DNA of 64,000 nt. It comes from Multifurca ochricompacta (taxonomy: Eukaryota > Basidiomycota > Agaricomycetes > Russulales > Russulaceae). Below the pieces are notes generated by a model. That model made no database searches. It was not told the origin of the DNA and was given only the letters and a program-made list of their open reading frames with translations. The stretch lies in the NCBI GenBank assembly GCA_022496185.1, contig WTXG01000032.1:186001-250000 (forward strand), read 5' to 3'. How positions within the stretch are numbered: position 1 is the stretch's first letter; each line of letters begins with the position of its first letter. Made by a program: the position numbers and the translations under genes. Positions 33,770 to 45,809 of the stretch are shown here, one piece after another.

Positions 33770-34700
33770 GGTTATGGGCCCTGACGCTCATTACTGATCT
33801 GACACTCTTTTTGATCACATCCAACAAATCTTTCAAGCTCAACAAAAGCCTTAAAAAGTTCATTCCCAATAACTTTTTCCTGTGAGCTTCACTTTTGTCT
33901 TTTGCCCTTAACTGTCCACAAGGTGGTGTGCTTTATGTGCCCACCTTGATCTGTTTGGCTAGCCCTTTCTTAAGGGTTCTTGCAAAAGGTGATGAGGGAC
34001 CCTTAGTGGGTGAAACACCTTAAGCTCCTCATGTGTGCCCTAAGTAAATAGTGTTCATAGTTGTAGCTGGGTTTTCATCCCATAGATAGTTTTAGTAGGC
34101 CACTTGCCCAGAAGGCTTGAGGCTTTAGGTCTGGTCAATGCTTGGCTTGATCCATAAGCCAGGTTTAGCCACCTGCTGGTAGAGTTTAGGGTCTAGAACA
34201 AGGCATGGGTAGTCACTCCCATGATGCTTGGGCTCGATACAAGTAGGCCACACTACTATAGTATATACACAGTAGCTAGAGGGTTTTGTCTCTGTGCAGA
34301 AGTATTCGCTGCCAAGTTGTGGGGGTTTGCCCCAACAGAGGAAACCCAATAGTCTACTACAGTCATGGCCCCAATCATCTAGGGCTTAATCATGGACTCC
34401 ACCACCAGCACTAGAGGAAGGGCTTTATACCCTTTGTCTCTAGTGGAACTTGCGGTTGGCTCCTCCATGACATGACTCCCCTTCTATTTACACAGTATCT
34501 GCCTGATGTGGCTTTGGGATCTGTTGTAGAATGGGGTTAGACAGCTTCACTATACTACTTAGAAGTCACACATCAGAGGCAGGACTTTTTTAAGTTCTGA
34601 AGCATAGCGCCACAGATTGGATGGGCCCTCTTAAATGAGACCTGGACAACTGGTTCTAACTGCTCCTTGGAACCAGGATCAAATTTTACAAATCATCTCA
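33770..34700 (+). other. primer site and untranslated leader of C2
   Basis: The primer site is at 33770-33781. The leader is collinear with that of C1 minus the MITE; the uninterrupted site reads CTCATGTGTGCCCTAAG near 34027-34043. No convincing open frame. Confidence 0.65.
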
Positions 34701-37700
34701 ATGGCTAACATCATCTTCCCTCAACCTTCAAATTGATAAGCTCGATGGCTCCAACTGGCCGCAGTGGTCATGTCTTTCACCGCCCTGCTCAGGATCAATG
34801 GCATGAGAAGGCACATCACACATGATGGGCCTGAATATGCCAATCCCCCGGTCCAGAAGGATGATGAGAAGGAAGTGGATACCAGGCAAGATTTGCTGCC
34901 TGGTCCGAACCCATAATCCAGGAATGGAATAGGGTTGAAGAAGTATTGATGGGTTTACTGGTGCTGGTTGTCACCAGCGAGTTTATTCTCAATTGCCTCT
35001 GATAGGAAGTATCCGTCAGTCTGTTCAAAGTATGAGCAGCTGGATCCTTGTATGGCACTGTGGGTAGCATGGCCACCTACAATTTGTGGTGCTCGTTTCG
35101 TCCTTCCGTCTAGAGGAAGGCAAACCATTTAGGCCCCAATTGCAGTGTGTGCTAGATGCTAGGAATACCCTAAAGGAAATGGGATGGAGGTCTCTGACCT
35201 CCAGATGAGCTTTATATTGCTCCAATCCCTTCCCCCATCATACAGTGCCATTGCTGGCTCAATCCTGGCTTCAGGTCCTCCTGAACACCTTTCCCCTCAG
35301 GACCTCATTCAGAGGTTCCTAAATGAGGAAAGCTGACTTGCCGGCCCCGCAGGAAGTGGTGTTGGGGCTGCCCTTAACAAGGCAGCCCATGTCAACAAAA
35401 AAAAATAAAAAACAAGTACAATTCATCACACCACAACCTGCAGGTGCATCATCGTCCAATGATGTCACCTGCTTCTACTGTCAGAAGCCGGGCCACAAGG
35501 CAAATGAATGTTGGCAGAGGAAACAGGATTGGCAGAATGCCGCTGCTGGTAAAAAGGGCAACCAGAGGAAGGCGCAAGGCGCCAGTACACCATCATCTTC
35601 CCACCAAGTAGCTACAATAGTTAATGGTAGTGGAAGAATACAGGAGGTGCATGAGACACCTCACATTAAACTTTATACCTTAAATGCGACTGAAGTCTTC
35701 AAGATGATGGATTTGCCTGGATGATGGATAGTGGTGCCACCACCCACTTCACACCCTTTGAGTCAGATTTCTATGAATATCTGCCTCATTCGGGACATAC
35801 AGTTACAGTGGCGATGGAACCATGGTCCAATAGAAGGAGTAGGAAGCGTCATATAAGGACCAATAAAAATTATATATTGGAACTTAAAACATCTTCTACA
35901 TGCCATCAGCAGGAAATCGCATCTTATCAACAAGTCATATCACCAATAAAGGTGGTATGGTCTTATTTGATCAATACAATGTCGCAATAGAGTATAAAGG
36001 ACAAAGAATAGCGGAAGGAATCAAGGCTGGGGATCTATACTGGATCCAAGGGTCAATAGTGGATAAACCAACGCTGCCCTAAATACTGCATCAACCAGCT
36101 TGATACCTGGCATCTAGAATGGGTCATATGTCTAAACAAGCCCTAAAAGATATGCTCCTGAGGCCGTAAAAGGTCTCAGTTTAAAAAATAGCCAAGAGGA
36201 AGTAAAGCCTTGTCATGGCTGCGAAATGGGAAAATCCCATCGCCTTCCTTTCCCTCCCTCTCATAAGCGGGCTTCAGCACCCTTGGAGGTCATTCATAGT
36301 GATCTAGTCGGTCCACTCCAATGTACCTCAATACAAGGGCATTATACTTCGCCACTTTCATAGATGACTTTAGCCGCAGTGCTATAGTTGTTCCAATGAA
36401 GGCAAAACACTACTTCAAATCGGTCTTTGCAATGTTAAGGCATTCTAGAAAATAAAACAAATAATAAAATAAAGACCTTACAACAGACCGTGGTGGCGAA
36501 TACGTTAATAATGAGCTGAAGTCCTTGCTAAGTGAGGCTGGCATAGAGCATAAACTTACAATGCCATATTCCCCACAACAGAATGGAAGAGCTGAAAGGT
36601 TCAATAGAACCATAATGGAAAAAGCCACTAGCATGCTTCATCATGCTGGGCTTTCTCTTGGCTTTTGGGAGTGCCTGTCTCTACAGCATGTCACATATAT
36701 AACAGAACTCCCATCCATTCTAACAAGTGGAGGACACCGCTAGAGCTTCTGGTTGGGGACATACCAGATGTCTCTTATTTTAAAGTCTTCGGTTGTGAAG
36801 CATATTATCATGTTCCGGAAAACAAGCGGCAAAAATTGGACCCTAAGGCCAAAAAAGCTGTCTTTGTTGGGTATGAGCCAAACAGCAAAGGCTATATTCT
36901 ATGGGATAGACATACCCGGTCCTTTGTTTTGTCCAGAGATGTGACGTTTAATGAAGAGTCCTTCCCATCCCACTCTGTAGTGGACAACAGAGATAAAGAA
37001 AGGAACAAGCTGTTCCAGTGAAGGAGGGTCTGTCCAACCCTCACCAGCAATAGCCACAGTTCCTCAGGATCCTGAGTATAAGGATACCGAGGTTGAGGAA
37101 CAGGAGGTAGTGGAGCCTCCTCAAATAAATCCTGAGCCTACCACACCCGATAATGAAGTAGACACACACACAGACACCATTATCAGACACCACCATCCCA
37201 AATAATGGAACCCTCCCAACTCCCCACCAGAACTCGTGCCGTTAGAAAGTCAACAAAAAGGCTAGAGGCAAACTTCCCAACCAGTTTTTACTAGGGAAAG
37301 TCCATGCTCTGAACAATGGTCCGTGGCTATACAGGAAGATTTAGATCTTGATATGTTATGCCAAAACGTTCACGTCGTCTGAATCCTCGCTTTTACAATG
37401 AGGATAATGCAGAGTTTGTGCAAGGTTCATCCAGACTTGGGACCATGGAGCTGCTAAATGCCGCTGGTGTCTCTTATAGAGACCCCCTGACCTTTCAGGA
37501 GGCAATGCAGTCTGATAATGCTGCTGAATGGCTTGAGGCATGCCAATATGAAATAGATGCCTTAAAAATTAAATGTGTGGCCCTTGAGGATCTTCCTAAA
37601 GGAAGAAAGGCTGTCAAATCAAATGGGTTTTTAAGTGAAACCAGATGGACGGTTTCGTGCTAGGCTCGTGGCAAAAGGTTTCACTCAAATAGAAGGAGTG

Positions 37701-39003
37701 GACTTTGATGAAACATTCTCCCCAGTCACCAGATTTGAATCACTTCGTTTATACTAGCGTTAGCTGCACTAGAAGATTGGGAAATCCACCAAATGGATGT
37801 CAAATCGGCATTCCTTCATGGCGATCTGGATGAGGAGATTTATATGGAGCAACCTGTTGGTTTCATCATTGCTGGACAAGAGTCCAAGTTTGTAGGCTAC
37901 AAAAAGCATTATATGGCCTCAAACAAGCCTCCCGGCATGGAATCTTCAATTTCATGCAGTTCTTATGAACTGGGCTTTACTGGACATACTCTGATGCAGG
38001 AGTATATGTGTATCATCACCATGGGGGGGATGATTCACTTTTCGTCATTCTTTATGTTGATGACATCACTATACTTGGATCTTCAAAAGATAAGATAACA
38101 TGGCTGAAGGAATCTCTATCTAGCCGATATGAGATGACTGACTTGGAGAAATCCAGTCATATCTCGTGTTAACATCACCAGAGATCGTCCTAACAAGACG
38201 CTGGAAATTGATCAGGCAGCTTATGTTCATCTATTCTTGAGAAGTTTGGGATGAGGGATTCCAATCCAGTATACACTCCCCTACCAGCCGGCGTGGATGC
38301 ACATCTGGTCAAGTTTGAGGCCAAGCATCTACTTCAGAAATAAAGAAGTACCAACAACTAATGGGGTCACTGCTATGGGTGCAGATTGGAAGCAGACCAG
38401 ACATTAGTTTTGCTGTTGTGCACCTTAGTCAATATGCTTCCAATCCTTCACAACATCATCTGCGCCTAGCAAAGTATGTTCTAAAGTATCTTAATGCTAC
38501 TATGAACTACAGGGTGCGATATTCTGGAGGGAATCAAGAGAGTGGCCTTCATGGCTTTGCAGATTCCTCATGGGGAGATCAAGAGGACTGCCACTCTACT
38601 TCAGGCTACGTCTATATGCTTGCAAATGGAGCCATATCCTGGTGCTCTAGAAAGCAAAAGACTGTAGCACAGTCCACCACAGAAGCCGAGTACATGAGCC
38701 TAGCGAGGCTTCTAATCAGGCTGCGTGGTATAGGACATTTATGGAGGAATTGGGTTATGAAGTTACTTCACCCATACAACTCCATTGTGACAATAAGGGT
38801 GCCGTAGACTTGGCATTAAACCCTGTCACAGGAAGGCGGTCAAAACACATACCAATAAAGTACCATGCAATCAGGGAGTATGTTGAATCGCATCTAATCG
38901 AATTAGTGCGAACTCCCACTGGTGAAATGCTGGCAGATGGCTTCACAAAGTCTCTACCAAGGGCATCACATGAAAACATGGTTACTAAACTTGGACTTAT
39001 ATG
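34701..39003 (+). pseudogene. copia C2 gag-pol, many single-base frameshifts
   Basis: Collinear with C1: Gag from ATG 34701, zinc knuckle CFYCQKPGHKANEC (about 35470), protease MMDSGATTHFTPF (about 35724), HHCC region, integrase core (QQNGRAERFN, 36572-36601), FVGYEPNSKGYILW, RT ([13 protein letters not shown]; a YVDD-encoding stretch near 38055) and RNase H (HGFADSSWGDQEDCHSTSGY, HCDNKGAVDLALNP). The frame changes every few hundred bases through one-base deletions, while residues on either side remain conserved. Few in-frame stops otherwise. It ends at TGA 39002-39004. Confidence 0.9.
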
Positions 39004-39211
39004 AGCATATTCTCAACCTCGAATGTGGCACAATAAAGTGTCCATGTTATCGACCTCGAGAGTGACGCAAGAGGTGTGTGACTGAACGCGTTTCAGTTTG
39101 CATAACACACTTCAGATCACTCCTCTCCTCTCGTCAACTCACTCTCATGCCTCTTGACTGGTGATATGCTCATTCAATTCATTTTGACCTGATGCCTTAA
39201 TCATGGAGGGA

Positions 39212-39401
39212 TGTTGACATGGTATGTGTCTTGAGGTGCTTCAGGCATCTAGGTTAGGGTCTAAGCTGTGCAAGATTAGATTAGATAAAGATTCGGAGTT
39301 TCGGACTCTTTACCATATCATTATTACTTTCTTTCTCGTGATGCGCAGCAGCTGACTGATGTACCTTAGTAATCCTGTGTAGCATGTGATATCTCACTGG
39401 C
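39212..39401 (+). repeat. 3' LTR of C2, first 190 bp
   Basis: TGTTGACATGGTATGTG... to CTCACTGGC, then abruptly the B5 LTR. In the 5' LTR the sequence continues CAATGGCCTTT; that remainder is absent from the other side of B5. Confidence 0.92.
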
Positions 39402-40000
39402 TGTTACGTCCAGTGCGGGACGTACTGCACGACTTGTGCGACAGCGTACTGTTCGGGATTGGATAAGAAACCAATAAGGCTTCTTGGAGTGAGACGGGAC
39501 GAGCCAAAGTCAAAGGGGCTGTACCCTGAGACAATGTCGAGTGGAAAGGGGTCGGAAACCCCGAGACGGACGAGTCAGAGGTTCAAAGGGATGTCCAGAA
39601 GACAAGCACCAATGTATTCAATAAGTCGAGTCTGAGGTCTACAAGGTAGTTACAGCAGACTTATATACGTAATCGAATGGGCGTCTATGAGATAAGGAAT
39701 CGGAGTCAAGTGGGCCCAAATATACGGAAGCGGACGGCGTAAAGTCGGGCTTCTGATAGGGTATTAAGTAAGTGTCCGAATCGTAAAGATAAAGCGATAA
39801 GCAGATAAGAAGATGAAGGGATAGACCAAACAAAGGAACACAGCAGATAAACACGGGCAATCAAAGAAGTCATGGTGAAGGACGCAGGGCATGTGACAGG
39901 TCCCACGATGGAGACATAATCTGGTAATGAAGTACAGGCGGAAGAGAGGGGTCGTCATTGGGCAAGAAAAAGAAGACAGGAAGGGACAGGGTTCGTAACA
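39402..40000 (-). repeat. 3' LTR of B5
   Basis: 599 bp, TGTTACGTCCAG to GTTCGTAACA. It differs from 53704-54302 mainly by scattered C/T and G/A changes. Confidence 0.93.
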
Positions 40001-40031
40001 TCACCCCTCCTTCTGGTTCTAGCAGACCCAG

Positions 40032-40439
40032 CTAGAAACGACTTGTACCGTCATCATCCTGTATCAGGTCCAGATAATCGTCGGCTACATTACGATCATC
40101 CAAGGTGTAATTCTCCTTGTCGGAGTCTTGTGGACACTGATGGGTACGGAGAAATCCATACGGGCCGTGCTGGCCACAGAGGCGGCATATGTCATGGATT
40201 GGGCAGTCCAGCTCTCAATGTCCGGAGTTGTGGCGGAGGCACTTGCCACACCATCCCGATGGATTGACGATTGTTGGGGCGACCCCCACGCAATGGAAGA
40301 TACAGAACCGGCTCCAGTGAAGGTTGCTGCGACAGTGCCAGCACCACTTGCGATTGAGAGGGCAGTTCCAGCTGATGTGGTACTTACTGTCGCACCGCCA
40401 GCATGTCTCCCCTTGAGGGTTCTCATGCATACACGGCAT
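40032..40439 (-). pseudogene. gypsy B5 ORF4 (zinc-knuckle protein), one stop
   Basis: 408 bp, the same length as in B6. It starts MPCMHENPQGETCWRC with knuckle-like CWRCDSKYHISWNC, CWHCRSNLHWSRFC and WCGKCLRHNSGH; then TGA where B6 has CGA (Arg); the remainder is in frame to TAG at 40032-40034. A single C-to-T change separates it from an open frame. Confidence 0.8.
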
Positions 40440-40499
40440 TTCAAACCGGTTCGGTATCAGCCTCGGGGCAGCCCCTAACGATCGTGGGGGAAGAGGTCG

Positions 40500-41261
40500 T
40501 GCATACGTGTCGGCGTACTGTTCAGCAATGGTCTGATATGCGTCCCCTTCTCCAGCCTTTTCTGATCTCCACTATCTCCTGCTCCACTTGGAACATCCCG
40601 TTAGTCAGCCTTGCCATCATCTTCGCATGCTCCTTATATTGTTTGTTGAGCATCGTGCGCATGTTAGATTCTTCCGCAGTCTCATCACTTCGGCCTTGAG
40701 AGCGGAAGGCGCATGTCATTCATCACTTCATCGATTGCAAAGGCGCGAGAGTCCTCAGCAGCCAAGTGCCGAGCTGCTCGTCAGTCATCGTGTGATGGAG
40801 ACGTCCTGTGTACCTCTCTTCCAAGTAGACTGGGGCCCCATAGACGGGGCCGTCTTTCTTCATACACCCACTACATCCATTCCTCCATTGGTGTAGAATA
40901 TGTATTTGGGATGGCGACAGTTCCATCAGCCATGGTGATTTCGAGGGGGAAATAGGTCGAGGAGTTGGGATTGTTGGCAAAAAAGGGGAATTCTGGTACC
41001 TCGTCATCCAACTCCATGCCCAACAGGTCGTTTGGGTGCGGTTCTTTGCTGTGTTCAAAGTCGTCGTTCGGGTTCGGGGACTGGTTCTTGGCCTGGGCCT
41101 CGGCAGCTTCGTAGTCAATGGGAGAGGAGGGGGGTGGAGGGATGAGCAGAAGGGAAGTTTTCAACTGCTATGGTGGTGGCAGTGAAGGCATCGATGGCAG
41201 CATTGGCGGCGACAAAAGACATGATAGATTGAATGGTGTTAGAACGTTGCTGAGAGAGCAT
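40500..41261 (-). pseudogene. gypsy B5 ORF3 (uncharacterised), frameshifted
   Basis: Starts at the ATG 41259-41261 (ATGCTCTCTCAGC on minus), 37 nt after the pol stop. Conserved pieces are YEAAEAQAKNQSPNPNDDFE, VPEFPFFANN, YFPLEITMADGTVAI, CMKKDGPVYGAPVYLEERYT and the helical KQYKEHAKMMARLTNGMFQ. Small indels shift the frame; the expected stop near 40500 reads CGA instead of TGA. Confidence 0.72.
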
Positions 41262-41298
41262 GTACTGGGGAATTTGGCTGGGTTATGGGTTGCTCCTT

Positions 41299-44200
41299 TT
41301 AAGCGTTCTTGGGCGCTTCTGGGTGTTGGACATGAAACTCCAGATAAGAGCTGGGGCAAAGATTTCTCCAGCTGGTTCCCACGAATTGTCAGAGTCTGGG
41401 AACCCCTTCCACTTGACAAGGTAATACAGCTTGCACCCCCGACCTTGTTGTTTCGAATCTAGGATGCGTTTGACTTCCCACTCTTCTCTCCGTCGATAAG
41501 GTCAGGTGGGGGTCTCGGGAAGTTCTCCCCATGCATGGAAGTTTCCTTATACGGGTCAAGAGCTTGGCATGGAAGACGGGATGGATCTTCCATTTCAGGG
41601 GTAGCGCAGTTCATATGATACGTCGACAGCTTCCTTGTGATCTGGAAGGGTCCGTGACGTCGGGGCGCTAGTTTGGCTGAGGGGTGTGACGTATGAATGT
41701 TTCTTCCTTCGAGCCAGACCCAATCATTGGTCTGATAAGGTGTGAATGTATTCGGCTGCCCCATCAGGAGTTGTTGCGCCTTCATCAGGTTTTCATTGGC
41801 TGATTGTCGTAGCTCTTCCCATTGGTTTATCGTCGGTTACCAAGGGGACATTGGTGGGCTTATCTGTCCACGTGGTGCGTGGGGTCCAACCCATGATAAG
41901 GGAGAAGGGGGTGGCTTTTGTATCCCATTGGGCCATGAATTGTGAGCAAACTCTGCGGTTGATAGCCATTCCGCCCAGTCATCTTGTCTGCCGTTGCACC
42001 AGAACCGAAGGTATTGTTCCAGCCACTGGTTTGTTCGTTCGGACTGTCCGTCCGTTTGTGGGTGGTAAGCCGTCAAGATATTTTGTGCGATATCTAACGT
42101 CTTGCACAGGGCTTTAGCAAATGCCGATGTGAACCTGGTGTCTCGGTCGGATATAATCTTCCTGGGGAGTCCGTAGTGGCGATATACATGATTCAGGTAC
42201 AGCTTCGCTACTCCTTCAGCTGTAATGGTCTCATTGCAGGGGATGAACAGGGCTGCTTTGGAGCAATCATGGTCGGTGATCGTGAGGATGGTGTCAAAAC
42301 CCTGTGACTTGGGTAGTTTGACGATAAAGTCCATGGCGATGGTTTGAAAGGGGGTTGACGAGACGGAGTAATGGGGTGCATCGGCGGGACTTTCGGGTGT
42401 GTGTTAACCTTGTTAGCTTGACACGCTGCGCATCCCTGTATGTAGCTCTCAACATCCTTCTTCATATTGGGCCACCATAGTCTCGTTTGGCAAGGGCGTA
42501 GGTATTCGCAATGCCTGGGTGGCCAGCAGAAGGGAGGTCGTGGTGAAAATGGATCACCCCCCTCTTAATGTTGTCGCCACCGGTGACAACAAGTCGATCT
42601 CCATCTTTCCACCAGAGGCTGTGACTTCTTTCAGTTATGTGCGTTGGCCCATGAGTGGCATAGTGCGGGTTCATATTTTGTGAGACCTGTGCCCACAGAT
42701 CCATATCATGAAGACTGACAACGGCAGTTTTGCAAACACCTCTTCTGGGAGGACAGTGACGTCATTGTTGTCGTCTCCCCATATGCATATCTGGCCTACG
42801 CGACAATGCATCGCTCTGGCATTTTGGCTCCAGCATGTGTTTCAAGGTGAAGTTGTACTCTTCTAACTCCAAGACTTCTCGTGCCACGCGTCGACTGATT
42901 TTATGGGGTTCTTTCCAGTACAATAGGTTGGAATGGTCGGTGTGGATAATGGTCTTATGTGGAGCTCCTGCCAGGTAAGGTCGCCAGTGTCGTAATGCTT
43001 TAACTATGGCTAAGAGCTCCCTATCCCAGATGTCATAATTTCGTTCGGCCGGAGAGAAGGTTTCAGAGTAGTATGCTACTGGGTGAAGGATCTGTGCGGT
43101 ATCCCTCTGGTAGAGTACAGCTCCATTCGCAAAGTGAGAGGCGTCCACTTCCAGTTCAAAGGGGCGACTTAGATCTGGTTGGATGAGTACTGGCTCCGAG
43201 CCAACTAGGTCCCTAATCTGTTCAAATGCCTGCTGCTGTGTCCAACCCCAGTGCCATGGTACGTCCTTCTTCAATAGATCATTCAGTGGTCGTGCAATGC
43301 CTGAGAACCCCTTGACAAAATGTTGGTAGAAGTTGCAAAAGCTGATGAACGACCTAACATCTTTGACACAGGTTGGGACAGGCCATTCCTGGATTCCCTG
43401 TACTTTAACGGATCCATGCGCACTTGTCCTTTCTCCAAGATAACCCCCAGGTACTCAACACTTTGCTGTTTGAAGGAACATTTGGTGGGTTTGAGATATA
43501 GGTCATGTTCGTGCAAGATGTCCAACACCTGATGCACGCGATCTCGGTGATGGTCCAAATTGTCTGGGGTAGCTACTAAGATGTCGTCCATATAAAACAC
43601 TACTTCTCCTGTGAGAATGAGATCGCGGAAGATGTGGTTCATCATAGACTGGAATGTCGCCAGCGAGTTCGTGAGACCAAAGAACATGACATTGGGCTCG
43701 AACAACCCTTGGTTTGTCTTGAACGCCACCTTGCACTGGTCACCTTCCTTGATTCTAACGTTGTTGTAACCCCATTGCACATCCATCTTTGAGAAGAGGG
43801 ACTTATCCCTCATGGTGTCAATGAGCTCAGAGATGAGCAGTAAGGGGTAGGCATTTTTCACGGTGTATGCGTTGATTCACCGATAGTCCTGAACTGGTCG
43901 CAGCTTGCCATCCTTCTTTTTGATGAAGAAGAAGGGTGAGGCATACTGCGACTTGGATGGGCGAATGTATCCCTTTGCCAGATGTTCTTCAAGGAATTCT
44001 GTCAGTGCTGCCTGCTCGGACTGAGACAGCGGGTAGATTTTGCAATCTATTGCTGTCGGCGTATCAGGGAGTAGGTCTATGGCGTGGTCCCATGGTCTGG
44101 AGGGTAGAAAGCGCTGGGATTCTTCTTCAGAAAACACCTTCCAATGCCGATGGTAGATACTCGGCACTACGTCACTGTATGTCTTTTCTGTCTGCCCCTG

Positions 44201-44766
44201 TATTGCTTTTTGGGCTAGTTCTGACGCTTTGGTGGCATAACAGCGACCCGGGTCTTCTTCTTCTGTACTCATGGCCTTTATTGTCGGGTGTCTGACTGCG
44301 TAATCATAGCCTATGGACGTGATAATGGTGGGATATGATTCTTTATCCATTGTCGCGTCAGCCCAGTTGATTTTGGGTTTGAACGCAGCGAGCCACGGGT
44401 ATCCCAGAATAAGATCTTCGTCTCCTAGATCCATAACTAGGAAACGAATATTCTTTGTAGCTTCTCCAACCTGGACTTTCAGGTCTGTGTAATGAGTGAT
44501 TTTTCCAGCACAATTGGCTGTTCCATCAATATTCCAGATATTCTTTTCCTGGGGAAGAGCCAGCCTTCCCAAACCCATTGTTCTGATTAGTCGTGGGTGA
44601 ATGAAGTTATCTGTGGCTCCAGAGTCCACTAGAATGTCTCGATCGGCCATCCTCTGTGTAGTTTCAAAATGGACTGGTATTTTAATGACTTGAATCGACT
44701 AGCATACACAGAGGTAACATGGAGTGCTCATGCCCAGGCCAACGGGTTTGAGCCTAACAAAAATCC
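41299..44766 (-). pseudogene. gypsy B5 pol, several frameshifts
   Basis: Protease plus RT start are open for 257 codons (43877-44650; ILVDSGATDNFIHP). The RT palm is open at 43283-43861 ([12 protein letters not shown]). RNase H is at 42762-43274, integrase core at 41837-42334 ([36 protein letters not shown]), and the chromodomain region before the stop at 41299-41301. Breaks are single-base indels and a TGA near 43876. CpG content is high compared with B2 and B3. Confidence 0.85.
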
Positions 44767-45214
44767 TTCTTTGCAAACGCCTTTTCTACCAATATGGCGC
44801 ATACTTCCTCACTCTCCTTCATCATATTAGCCCATATGTCTTGAGCCTTTTCTTCCTTTGACTGTTTGTCCACAGTGGGTGGATTATTCTGGATGGGGGT
44901 TTCTGCTGCAGTGGTAGCGGCGGCAACACGTACCCCTTTTTGGGACAGTCCCGGGACATATGTCCTAGCGCTTTGCAGCGGAAGCATCGTCCCTCTTTCA
45001 TCAGCGTCTGTCACTCATCCTCCGTGAGTGTCACCCAGGCTCGGGCTCGGTCTGCAGAGGTGTCCATGGCATTTGGATCCCTCTGAGTGTGGTGGGCAGG
45101 CTTTACTCCAAAAGCAGCCTTCCATTGATCTCAAGTCTTCCCTTTTTTGGTGTCGACCCCAAAACATGTTTGGAAGTCGAGATAGTCTTGCTGTTGTCGG
45201 CGGGTGGCATCGAC
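44754..45214 (-). pseudogene. gypsy B5 Gag, 3' part
   Basis: C-terminal Gag up to the stop after EKAFAKKDFC at the heptamer (44760-44766). The zinc-knuckle region is present but frameshifted. It is cut at 45214 by B6; the 5' part is at 52633-53684. Confidence 0.82.
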
Positions 45215-45790
45215 TGTTACGAACCCTGTCTCTTCCAACTTTCTTCCTCCTGCCTAACAACGACCCCTCCTTGCCGCCTACTTTACATTATCAGATCACG
45301 TCTCCATTGTGGGATCCTTCACATGCCCTGCTCCCGTCCCCGTGACTGCCTTTGTCTATGTTTATGTCACTATACTCTTGTTTGGCTCTTATCTCTTATC
45401 CCTTATCTTTACGACCGGACACTTACTTAATTCCCTATCAGAAGCTCGACTTTACGCCGTCCGCTTCCGTATATTGGGCCCACTTGACTCCGTTATCTTA
45501 TCTATAGGTGCCCATTCGATTACGTATATAAGTCCACTGTAACTACATTGTAGACCTCAGACTCGACTTATTGAATACATCAGTGTTTGTCTTCCGGACT
45601 TCCCCTTAGAATCTTTGACTCGATCATCTCAGTGCTTTTGGCACTTTCCGCTTAACATTGTCACTCGGGAACAGCCCCGTTGACCTTGACTCTACCACTC
45701 GAACTCCAAGAGGTCTTATTGATCTCTTCTCTGAACATACGTACAACGCTGTCGCACAAGTCGTGCGAACGTCTCACACCGGACGTAACA
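45215..45790 (+). repeat. 5' LTR of B6
   Basis: 576 bp, TGTTACGAACC to GACGTAACA. It lacks single bases present in the 3' LTR at homopolymers (for example TTTGGCTC versus TTTGGGCTC). TATATAAG at about 45525 is followed after 26 nt by AGACTCGACTT. Confidence 0.94.
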
Positions 45791-45803
45791 TCAAGTCGAG
45801 TCT
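45559..45803 (+). promoter_or_regulatory. self-priming pair of B6 (RNA 5' end and primer site)
   Basis: AGACTCGACTT (45559-45569, predicted RNA start) and AAGTCGAGTCT (45793-45803, 2 nt beyond the LTR) are exact reverse complements, 11 of 11. In Tf1 of fission yeast the first 11 nt of the transcript pair with the primer site and are cleaved to prime reverse transcription. Confidence 0.7.
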
Positions 45804-45809
45804 CTCACA

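Larger units (their letters stand above)
33275..39401 (+). mobile_element. Ty1/copia retrotransposon C2 (3' end truncated)
   Basis: 5' LTR 33275-33769, primer site GGTTATGGGCCC (33770-33781), leader, gag-pol 34701-39003, polypurine GGAGGGA, and 190 bp of the 3' LTR (39212-39401) before B5 begins. It is inserted into B4 just inside its 3' LTR; the left flank is GCAAC, the right copy is lost. It is related to C1 throughout but lacks all three C1 insertions, giving their empty sites. Confidence 0.9.
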
